From the NCBI GenBank assembly GCA_041671525.1, contig JBAZBJ010000023.1, forward strand, positions 1-5,723: a stretch of DNA of 5,723 nucleotides, read 5' to 3'. The DNA is from UBA11098 sp041671525 (lineage in GTDB: Bacteria > Patescibacteriota > Minisyncoccia > Moranbacterales > UBA2206). The notes under the pieces are model-generated. The model saw nothing but the letters and a program-made list of their open reading frames with translations. It had not been told where the DNA came from and did no database searches. Shown one piece after another: positions 1 through 4,811 of the stretch (positions within the stretch are counted from its first letter, which is position 1; every line of letters begins with the position of its first letter). The translations under genes were made by a program, and so were the position numbers.

Positions 1-338
1 TGGGAGAGCCTGTCCAGTTCATTCACTGCCTCCAGCCCGATCCTGCCTATCAAGCCCTCCCTATATTTGAGTAGGTTCCCAGATAAGAAGTAATTACAGG
101 GCACACATTCGCCTAAACAATTATTCTCATTGAACCTAAGTCTGGGATATTTGCCCGCAGAATAGAAATGACCAGCCTGTAGATATGTCCATGCCCCACA
201 GGCGATACATGGCTGTCTTGAGTCCCTGTCCCTAATGAAAGCATTGAAATGTCTGGTAGCCTTTTTGATCAGGATGGGGACAGAAAATTTCCTGTACCTC
301 TGGATGGTATTGGCATCCAATTCTACTGGCTTATTCAT
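1..338 (-). CDS. ninG: NinG (lambda Rap) family recombination protein, N-terminal part, runs off the left edge
   Basis: The first 112 codons are present and no stop is reached before the window edge. NinG/Rap proteins are phage structure-specific endonucleases that act on Holliday junctions and D-loops in lambda-type recombination. Visible family marks are the lead-in KKATRHFNAFIRDRD (25-39), a first CxxC at C44/C47, AGHFYSAG (55-62), the segment LRFNENN (67-73), a second knuckle C78-V-P-C81, and LSGNLLKYREGLIGRIG (85-101). Together these form the Zn-stabilised HNH-like core and closely match the family pattern as I recall it. The ATG at 336-338 overlaps the end of the HNH-like gene upstream (stop at 331-333), which suggests translational coupling; no good SD precedes it. 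Known NinG proteins are about 200 residues, so roughly half may be missing. The segment holds four CpGs (38, 110, 156, 203), unlike the genes right of 950. Family assignment is confident; activity is inferred. Confidence 0.88.
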   Translation of the reverse strand, partial: MNKPVELDANTIQRYRKFSVPILIKKATRHFNAFIRDRDSRQPCIACGAWTYLQAGHFYSAGKYPRLRFNENNCLGECVPCNYFLSGNLLKYREGLIGRIGLEAVNELDRLS

Positions 339-951
339 ATTTTCTAATTGGCTTATTGATTGCCTCCTCAATGGAATAGCCCCTCTTTAATCTTGCCCTA
401 ATTGCTGATAAATGGCTCAATAATCCATAATCATCAAGCAATGAAAACAATGAAACTCTTGAGCCTTGATATTCAACAAAAACAGTATTAATCCTGTTAA
501 GATTATTCTCAAGTTGAGTTACAAATCTGCAATTTTGAGGGTTGTACCCCTTACTGCCATCAATCCTATCTATTGTCAATCCTTCTTTCCACACATCAGA
601 TGCCCATTCAGCAAATGTATTATAACTATGCCTCCATTCATCACACACCGTGATTCCCTTGTCTTTATAAAGATGGGGCTGTACGGTCTTTTCTCCATGA
701 CAGCGATTCACCATTCCCCTCCAAATACTATACAGCCTCTTATGGTAATATTTTCTTGGAGGTATGATACAACCGCATGATTTAATCCTCAATCTGATCA
801 ACTGACTAAGCCTGATGGTCTTTATATTGCCACAATCACATTGACAGATGATGCCTCTCTGCCCCTGCCCGCTTGGTTGAATGAACCGTTCACCCTCACC
901 GATAACTGTTAATTTTCCAAACCTTTGCCCCTGCTTTAATTCTATCTTCAT
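331..951 (-). CDS. HNH-like endonuclease / DNA-binding protein, mobile phage type
   Basis: This 206-residue protein has three recognisable parts. The N-terminus has a G-x-x-FGKLTVIG opening and a Cys cluster (C36, C38, C40, then C59 and C61) that looks like a zinc ribbon. The middle has YSIWRGMVNRCH (74-85), a KGITVCDEW segment (98-106), and LTIDRIDG...YNPQNCRFVT (125-145). That last stretch resembles the metal-binding end of HNH nucleases, with Asp where the first His usually sits, so catalysis is uncertain. The C-terminus (158-200), with YQG, SLFSLLDDYGL, AIRARLKRGYSIEEAINKP, looks like the NUMOD/helix-turn-helix tails of homing nucleases. The family is widespread in phages and often annotated as HNH or AP2-like. 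The gene is AT-richer than its neighbours and carries seven CpGs, against none in the 4.8 kb upstream of it, which suggests recent acquisition. It follows a 64-base gap and overlaps the ninG start by 8 bases. The family call is fairly firm; the enzymatic role is inferred. Confidence 0.72.
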   Translation of the reverse strand: MKIELKQGQRFGKLTVIGEGERFIQPSGQGQRGIICQCDCGNIKTIRLSQLIRLRIKSCGCIIPPRKYYHKRLYSIWRGMVNRCHGEKTVQPHLYKDKGITVCDEWRHSYNTFAEWASDVWKEGLTIDRIDGSKGYNPQNCRFVTQLENNLNRINTVFVEYQGSRVSLFSLLDDYGLLSHLSAIRARLKRGYSIEEAINKPIRKYE

Positions 952-1015
952 ATTGCTTATTTTGTGTGCAATTTACACATATAATCTGTAACACATAATT
1001 TAAGTTATCAACATC
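952..1015. promoter_or_regulatory. AT-rich intergenic gap with short inverted repeats and a near-consensus DnaA box
   Basis: This is the largest gap between genes in the window. It is strongly AT-rich and lies upstream of the HNH-like gene. I see TTACA (973-977) facing TGTAA (987-991), TGTGT (963-967) facing ACACA (975-979), and a direct repeat ACACATA (975-981, 991-997). TTATCAACA at 1005-1013 matches the DnaA box consensus TTATCCACA at 8 of 9 positions. These could form an operator or promoter for the HNH-like gene and ninG, but I see no convincing -35/-10 pair. No strong SD precedes the ATG at 949-951. All repeats are short enough to occur by chance in AT-rich DNA. Confidence 0.35.
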
Positions 1016-1378
1016 TCAATATCTTTCATCAGCCTCAATTTGTTGTTTCTTTTCCAGCACTTTCATCCAGAATGAATCAAACTCAGTCCCATTCATAGGG
1101 AACAAGCCTGTCAACCTCTGCCTATAGAGCCTGTTGAATTTGTGGTTGCTGACCATCAGGGTCAGCCCATGGTAGAAATTGGAGGTGTTCAGCCCCCCAA
1201 AGTGGGCAGTGACAGCCCTGATGTCATGCCTGAGTTCCAGCACAAAGTAGATGATCAGGAAATGCCTTACCTCCACAATCTCTCTCTTTCTGCATCTGCA
1301 GTAGACTTTCTCCACTGGCAGTTTGAATTGCTCACTCACTCTCTGGATGATGGATATCTCACAGGTAGATAGTTCCAT
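1016..1378 (-). CDS. Stand-alone DnaA domain IV (Bac_DnaA_C-type) DNA-binding protein
   Basis: This 120-residue protein looks like the C-terminal DNA-binding domain of the replication initiator DnaA without the AAA+ ATPase domain. Residues 12-75 follow the domain order: a helix with VSEQFKLPVEKVY, the basic stretch CRKREIVEVRH (29-39), the helix LIIYFVLELR (41-50), then IRAVTAHFGGLNTSNFYHG (53-71). In DnaA the last part is the signature GGRDHTTVxHA; here GGLNTSNFYHG keeps the GG and final H but replaces the D-H-T-T residues that read the DnaA box. The tail (86-120) is charged and unassigned. I chose the ATG at 1376-1378 because it lies one base after the upstream gene's TAA. An in-frame ATG at 1417 would overlap that gene by 38 bases. 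A stand-alone domain could bind an origin, act as a repressor, or compete with host DnaA. The fold is confident; the role is inferred. Confidence 0.8.
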   Translation of the reverse strand: MELSTCEISIIQRVSEQFKLPVEKVYCRCRKREIVEVRHFLIIYFVLELRHDIRAVTAHFGGLNTSNFYHGLTLMVSNHKFNRLYRQRLTGLFPMNGTEFDSFWMKVLEKKQQIEADERY

Positions 1379-1379
1379 A

Positions 1380-1850
1380 TTATTCACTGGTTTCTGGTGT
1401 AAAGTAGTCACATACATGGTTCACTCTGATATCTGTGGCTGGGGAGCCTCCACATTTCCCCATTTTCATGCACTTGAAATATGTGTTGGCAAATCTCCTG
1501 ATGCACAGGTAGGCACAATGTTTGCACCTTTTCTTGCTCCCTTTTTCAGCCTTTCTGTAGTGAGAGAGCCTTGTCCACCTTGCCATGATGGTGTCACCTT
1601 TCCTGCTGGGTTCCCTCAGGGGGATATCCCCTCCAAATAGATCAGCCATGCTCCTTTCTGCATAGAATTCATCCACTGCCTTGGAGAACCCTGAGATGGC
1701 ACAGTTGAGCACCATGATCTCAGCATTCATCTCCTTGATGGCTTGGTTGCACTGGTCAGTGATCTGCTTTATCCTGTCCAGCCTCTGCTGGGTTTCCTTG
1801 TCCAGTTGGTTCTGGAGTTCATTCAGTTGGTTGTTGGGCTGGGTTGTCAT
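1380..1850 (-). CDS. Coiled-coil protein with C-terminal Cys-rich, probable zinc-binding domain (unknown function)
   Basis: I do not recognise a named function. Residues 1-65 are rich in Q, L, E and K with heptad-like spacing and probably form a coiled coil. Residues 105-150 form a Cys cluster: C109, C112, C116, C127, C133 and C147, with CKHCAYLC, YFKCMKMGKC, and ATDIRVNHVCDYF. The ATD-I-R-x(4)-C-x-(Y/F) ending recurs, as I recall, in small phage and prophage proteins of unknown role. It probably binds zinc. The start at 1848-1850 overlaps the upstream TGA in an ATGA junction, with GAAAGG (1853-1858) just before it, rather close to the start codon. An internal ATG at 1584-1586 (residue 89) has AAAGGTG upstream and could yield a short form containing only the Cys domain. 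Six Cys with no His suggest structural zinc rather than an enzyme site. Confidence 0.72.
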   Translation of the reverse strand: MTTQPNNQLNELQNQLDKETQQRLDRIKQITDQCNQAIKEMNAEIMVLNCAISGFSKAVDEFYAERSMADLFGGDIPLREPSRKGDTIMARWTRLSHYRKAEKGSKKRCKHCAYLCIRRFANTYFKCMKMGKCGGSPATDIRVNHVCDYFTPETSE

Positions 1851-2287
1851 ATCCTTTCAATTTTGAGCCTGCAGTGTGGGCAGTAGATGAATGATTCTGT
1901 CTGGCTTGCTGACATGATATTGATCAGTCTTTCTGAAATGCACTCAGGGATGAACCCATCAGCCCATTCCACCTTTTGCCATTTGCATTTCCTCTCATTT
2001 TCTGGTGATTCTGCCAGTGCTGTCTTGGCAATCTCAATCATGTCCTCAATGGTGTTGGAGGCATGGATGAGCCTGTCCTCATTGTATCTACCCTTGCCCT
2101 CAGATATCTCACTGAGAGCATCCCTGAGCCTATTGATCTCATCTATGAACTGGAGGCAGGCATCTTTGTACTGCTGGGTGTGCTCATTGAATAGCCTGAT
2201 GGCATCAACCAGTTGAACTACCTTGAATTCCCCCTCCTGATAGGATAGGGGCTCAAGCATTTCCTTTGGTGTCTTGAATTGTTCCAT
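1847..2287 (-). CDS. Coiled-coil protein with C-terminal Cys ribbon (unknown function)
   Basis: The function is not recognised. The 146-residue protein has a helical, probably coiled-coil section (residues 25-65, including AIRLFNEHTQQYKDAC and FIDEINRLRDALSEI), a polar linker, and a C-terminal ribbon-like set of Cys: C101, C116 and the knuckle C136-P-H-C139, followed by RLKIERI. The pattern C-x-W...W...C...YCPHC is common in small phage proteins, where it is taken as a zinc site. The ATG at 2285-2287 comes three bases after the upstream TGA (2291-2293). There is no SD, so translation is probably coupled. The stop overlaps the next start as ATGA. The layout of helical N-terminus plus Cys C-terminus matches the next gene in the operon, but I see no clear sequence similarity between them. 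Confidence 0.7.
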   Translation of the reverse strand: MEQFKTPKEMLEPLSYQEGEFKVVQLVDAIRLFNEHTQQYKDACLQFIDEINRLRDALSEISEGKGRYNEDRLIHASNTIEDMIEIAKTALAESPENERKCKWQKVEWADGFIPECISERLINIMSASQTESFIYCPHCRLKIERI

Positions 2288-2290
2288 TGG

Positions 2291-2659
2291 TCAAAATAGT
2301 TTAAGTTGTGGTAATTGTGGAGGGTCAAGCCTGATCACCAGCCTGTACTCAAACAAGCCTTTGTGAGGGTCAACCTCTGGCTTTCTCCTCCTGTCAACTG
2401 TATGATTGCCATATCTGGCTTTTCTGAAATCCCTGAGGGTGGCTGATATGGAGGCTTGTGGGAACCTTGTGAAATTCTCAATTCCCTGTAGGGTTCTCCA
2501 CTTGCCATCCATCATCAGGGCAAACACCCTCTGGTGCTGGGTGTTCAGCCTGCTCTCATCCAGTACTGGGTCATAGCCTGCTCCATCATATCCTCCCCTG
2601 CCCAGCATCTCCATTTGCCTCTTGAATTGGTCTTGTGTCAGTCCTTGTGGTAGGCTCAT
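2291..2659 (-). CDS. Winged-helix DNA-binding phage protein
   Basis: This 122-residue protein has a clear winged helix-turn-helix core. Residues 38-60 (LNTQHQRVFALMMDGKWRTL) form helix 1 and the lead-in. Residues 60-82 (IENFTRFPQASISATLRDF) carry the turn and recognition helix. The wing runs through RYGNHTVDRRRK (82-93) to the closing strand GLFEYRLVIR (101-110). The set of W-R-T-L, P-x-A-S-I-S-A-x-L-R-D-x-R-K and G-x-H-T-V-x-R-R-R is a pattern I recognise from phage early regions, where such proteins are listed as helix-turn-helix or replication-associated proteins. The N-terminal 37 residues are Gly- and Asp-rich and probably flexible. The start overlaps the upstream stop as ATGA and has a strong SD, AAAGGAGGAG (2662-2671), four bases or so before the ATG. 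It is probably a regulator or origin/recombination accessory factor; the DNA target is unknown. Confidence 0.78.
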   Translation of the reverse strand: MSLPQGLTQDQFKRQMEMLGRGGYDGAGYDPVLDESRLNTQHQRVFALMMDGKWRTLQGIENFTRFPQASISATLRDFRKARYGNHTVDRRRKPEVDPHKGLFEYRLVIRLDPPQLPQLKLF

Positions 2660-2922
2660 TTCTCCTCCTTTCTGACAAAGACATTGCCCATGTTTACATC
2701 ATGGTAGTCACAGATTTCCTGCATCCAGATGCAGATGTACCCATCCTTGAGGGTGCATTCCAGCCCCTCCTCATCTGTGATGGTGTGACCAATGAGATCA
2801 TTGAATTCCCTCAGATCATAGAATGAGATGAACATGATCACATCCTGATGCTCACCATTGTCCCTCCAATGCCACTCAGTGGAGGTGCTCTTGAGCCATC
2901 TGTATAGTTGTAATTCTGTCAT
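2656..2922 (-). CDS. Small acidic phage protein (unknown function)
   Basis: The function is not recognised. This 88-residue protein is acidic, with aromatic strands: YRWLKSTSTEWHWRDNG (7-23), DVIMFISFYDLREFNDLIG (27-45), then GLECTLKDGYICIWMQEICDY (53-73). The D-V-I-M-F-I-S-F-Y-D-L-x-E-F segment followed by a short helix suggests a compact alpha/beta fold. The two Cys in the last part are not arranged as a metal site. The ATG at 2920-2922 follows a 23-base gap after the upstream TAA, with no clear SD. The gap is AT-rich and includes the perfect palindrome GTTAATTAAC (2941-2950), which also contains the upstream stop. The stop is shared with the winged-helix start as ATGA, so the two genes are probably made together. 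Confidence 0.65.
   Translation of the reverse strand: MTELQLYRWLKSTSTEWHWRDNGEHQDVIMFISFYDLREFNDLIGHTITDEEGLECTLKDGYICIWMQEICDYHDVNMGNVFVRKEEK
2662..2671 (-). promoter_or_regulatory. Strong Shine-Dalgarno site for the winged-helix gene
   Basis: AAAGGAGGAG lies just before the ATG at 2657-2659, inside the last codons of the upstream gene. With the ATGA overlap it indicates both coupling and independent initiation, and suggests the winged-helix protein is made in good amount. Confidence 0.75.
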
Positions 2923-2945
2923 ATAGTTTGTTCTTTATCAGTTAA

Positions 2946-3236
2946 TTAACAAGCATCCTCATATAGATCATACTTGTGAACAATGTCAGCAATCTCTTTC
3001 AGATAGTAGCCTCTGTAGATTTGACCATCACAGTCAATCCCTACAAAGACATGGCATTTCTGCCCCTTTTGAATCATCCAGCCATTGGCTTTCAGTCTGG
3101 CAATAGCCCTCCACTCAGCAAATGACAGCCCCTCCCCACATAGTTCCCTGAGGTCATTCTGGAACCACTCAGACATCATCTCATCATGGTTCTTTCTGGC
3201 TGTCACCTCTTTGTTGTGAATCTCTCTCTGGCTCAT
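2946..3236 (-). CDS. Hypothetical phage protein (unknown function)
   Basis: The function is not recognised. With the chosen start the protein has 96 residues: a charged helical first half (SQREIHNKEVTARKNHDEMM, then FAEWRAIARLKANGW at 39-53) and a beta-rich second half with CHVFVGIDCDGQIYRGYY (61-78), ending in a helix (KEIADIVHKYDLY). The start at 3234-3236 makes an ATGA overlap with the upstream stop, like other junctions in this operon. An in-frame ATG at 3258-3260 would add eight residues but overlaps the upstream gene further; neither site has a strong SD. The gene ends in TAA within the palindrome GTTAATTAAC and is followed by a 23-base gap. Confidence 0.62.
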   Translation of the reverse strand: MSQREIHNKEVTARKNHDEMMSEWFQNDLRELCGEGLSFAEWRAIARLKANGWMIQKGQKCHVFVGIDCDGQIYRGYYLKEIADIVHKYDLYEDAC

Positions 3237-3463
3237 CTGTCTTTGTTTTGAATGTCCCATAATTCAGTTTGCAGCCTGCCCACCTCCTCTTTCAGAGAAT
3301 CAATCTCATCCTCCTTGGCTTTCATGCACTTGGGGCAGACCTCCACAGTCACCTGAGGATATGATCTGCCTCTGCTGGCTCTGGTGTCACTCTGATTGCA
3401 GAGTCCCTCACCACAGGTGCCACAGTAGACCTCAAATTCTATTTCAGCAGTGAATGATGGCAT
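3233..3463 (-). CDS. Small zinc-ribbon protein with C-terminal coiled coil
   Basis: This 76-residue protein has two Cys knuckles, C14-G-T-C17 and C43-P-K-C46, separated by about 25 residues, as in a zinc ribbon. A charged coiled-coil helix follows (residues 48-72, with EDEIDSLKEEVGRLQTEL in heptad spacing). The start is fixed by a near-perfect SD, AAAGGAGGTG (3468-3477), six bases before the ATG at 3461-3463, and by the upstream TGA (3465-3467) one base away. The same frame is open back to 3643, but that stretch overlaps the neighbouring gene and its Trp/Arg-rich translation looks artefactual. The role is unknown. Small ribbon-coil proteins in phage early regions could be adaptors or transcription inhibitors, but nothing here decides this. 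This is the strongest SD in the window. Confidence 0.75.
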   Translation of the reverse strand: MPSFTAEIEFEVYCGTCGEGLCNQSDTRASRGRSYPQVTVEVCPKCMKAKEDEIDSLKEEVGRLQTELWDIQNKDR

Positions 3464-3464
3464 A

Positions 3465-3683
3465 TCACACCTCCTTTGGCTTTTCCAGCCTGATTTCAAT
3501 GACATCATAGTAGTTGGGTCTGGAGATAGTTTCACTGGACATGAACCCCTGTGATTTCTCCACCAGCAGCCTGTCCACCAGTTCACCCACAGTTTCCTGA
3601 GGGTCACACTCATGGGCAATGTGCTGCTCCATGCCATGGTCACCCAGATTGGCTACACCTTTGACCATTATTGATATTTTCAT
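3465..3683 (-). CDS. Small hypothetical phage protein
   Basis: The function is not recognised. The protein has 72 residues: an N-terminal strand MKISIMVKGVANLG, a His/Glu/Cys segment (HGMEQHIAHECD), a helix ETVGELVDRLLVEKSQG (30-46), and a C-terminal strand YYDVIEIRLEKPK. The beta-helix-beta pattern suggests a small alpha/beta or ubiquitin-like fold, but I cannot assign a family. The start at 3681-3683 is supported by the SD-like AAAGGGA (3691-3697), seven bases upstream. It lies 13 bases after the sliding-clamp stop, so it is probably co-transcribed with the clamp gene. Its TGA is one base before the next gene's ATG. Confidence 0.65.
   Translation of the reverse strand: MKISIMVKGVANLGDHGMEQHIAHECDPQETVGELVDRLLVEKSQGFMSSETISRPNYYDVIEIRLEKPKEV
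3468..3477 (-). promoter_or_regulatory. Near-perfect Shine-Dalgarno site for the zinc-ribbon gene
   Basis: AAAGGAGGTG is complementary to the 3' end of bacterial 16S rRNA and lies six bases from AGGAGG to the ATG at 3461-3463. It decides the start of the 76-residue gene against a longer open frame reaching 3643, and overlaps the end of the upstream gene. Confidence 0.8.
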
Positions 3684-3696
3684 AGTTTCATCCCTT

Positions 3697-4794
3697 TCAG
3701 TTTACCATCACAGGCATCAGCAGAGCCAGTGTGTCCTTGTTGCCATTGCCTCTGAAAATTACTGACCTGTTGGGTGTTGAGTATGCCATGGTGATCTCTG
3801 AGCCAGTGAGGGCATCCAGACACTGCAGGAGCAGCACTGAGTTGAACCCAATGGTCACCTCCTCCCCCTCTTTGACTGCTTTCCTGAGTTTCACTTTTGC
3901 ATCATTGCCATCATCAAGATCATGGCACTGCAGGATGGTTCTATGGTCATCAGCATCCAGAATGATCTGGTGGGTGCTGGTGTTGGACACAGAATGAATC
4001 TGCCTGATGGCACTCTTGAGTTCCTTGGCATCAAATGTGACCTTGTTGGGCTTTTCCTCTATGACTGCTTTCCAGTTTGGGTACCTACCATCAGGATAGT
4101 AGAACAGCAGGGAGGTGGTGCCTATCCTCATCTCTGACCATTTCTCAAACTGCCTGAGGTGAATGTCCTCCTTGGGCATGAGTTTGCAGAGTTTCCCCAC
4201 CAGTTTGCTGGGTAGGAGATAGGATTGAGGCTCCCCATGCCACTCACTTTTGAAATTGAACAGGAGATGGGCATTGGTGGCAACCAGATTCATCTCATCC
4301 TCAACAGCCTCAATGCTGATGAACTGCATCACCTGTCTAAGTTCATCTGTAGAGGCAAAGTTGCTCCATGCCTTGGGGTGATCTTTGATGAAATACACAG
4401 GAATAGCCATGGCTGCTTTTTCCTCCCCATACAGGGGCAGACTGTTGATGTAGTCCATGGCTGTTAGGATGTCCACCTTAAAATCAAAGGAGGACACATC
4501 AAAGGAGATGGTCAGCCTGTGATCAACATTGGTGATGTTGATCAGGTCATCTGAGCACTCCTTGAGGATTTTGGTCATGGTAGAGCCATTGAAAAGGAAA
4601 GGCTCAATGGTGGACTCATCCTCTGCCTTGAATCTGTGGCTCAGGATGTTTCTTTGATCTCTGCTTGTGATGGTGACATCACCATACAGGCACTGGAACA
4701 GCATGGAATCCCAAATGGGGAGGTGACTGCTGTCATTCTTGACTGTGGAGCAGATTTTGACTGCATTCAACAGTTCTTTCTTGTTGATTTTCAT
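3697..4794 (-). CDS. dnaN: Phage-encoded DNA polymerase III beta subunit (sliding clamp)
   Basis: The sliding clamp encircles DNA and holds polymerase and other partners on it. The 365-residue length matches bacterial beta clamps, with three repeated domains expected. Visible family marks, numbered from the chosen start, are the N-terminal MKINKKELLNAVKIC, a domain-2 strand LVATNAHLL (170-178, the position of the usual ATD-x-x-R-L), DGRYPNW (235-241, matching the DGR-(Y/F)-P-(N/D)-(Y/W) motif), FNSVLLLQCLDAL (317-329), and the C-terminal LALLMPVMVN (356-365), which corresponds to the MPMRL end that lines the partner-binding cleft. I start at ATG 4792-4794, where the conserved N-terminus begins; an in-frame ATG at 4836 would overlap the upstream gene. 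No SD precedes it. Phage clamps are uncommon but known. It could serve a phage polymerase outside the window or redirect the host one. Confidence 0.9.
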   Translation of the reverse strand: MKINKKELLNAVKICSTVKNDSSHLPIWDSMLFQCLYGDVTITSRDQRNILSHRFKAEDESTIEPFLFNGSTMTKILKECSDDLINITNVDHRLTISFDVSSFDFKVDILTAMDYINSLPLYGEEKAAMAIPVYFIKDHPKAWSNFASTDELRQVMQFISIEAVEDEMNLVATNAHLLFNFKSEWHGEPQSYLLPSKLVGKLCKLMPKEDIHLRQFEKWSEMRIGTTSLLFYYPDGRYPNWKAVIEEKPNKVTFDAKELKSAIRQIHSVSNTSTHQIILDADDHRTILQCHDLDDGNDAKVKLRKAVKEGEEVTIGFNSVLLLQCLDALTGSEITMAYSTPNRSVIFRGNGNKDTLALLMPVMVN

Positions 4795-4811
4795 TGTTTT
4801 GTAGTTTGAAT

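Noticed and set aside
1142..1640. Open frames on the plus strand opposite the DnaA-like and coiled-coil genes
   Set aside because: They lie antisense to well-supported genes, have no SD and give translations without recognisable domains. The lack of CpG and skewed codon use lengthens such shadows.
2941..2950. Perfect palindrome GTTAATTAAC as an operator
   Set aside because: It is short, AT-only in its core and contains the stop codon of the gene; chance is sufficient explanation.
3464..3643. N-terminal extension of the zinc-ribbon gene to 3643
   Set aside because: It overlaps the gene at 3465-3683 almost entirely, gives a Trp/Arg-rich translation, and the near-perfect SD marks ATG 3461-3463 as the start.
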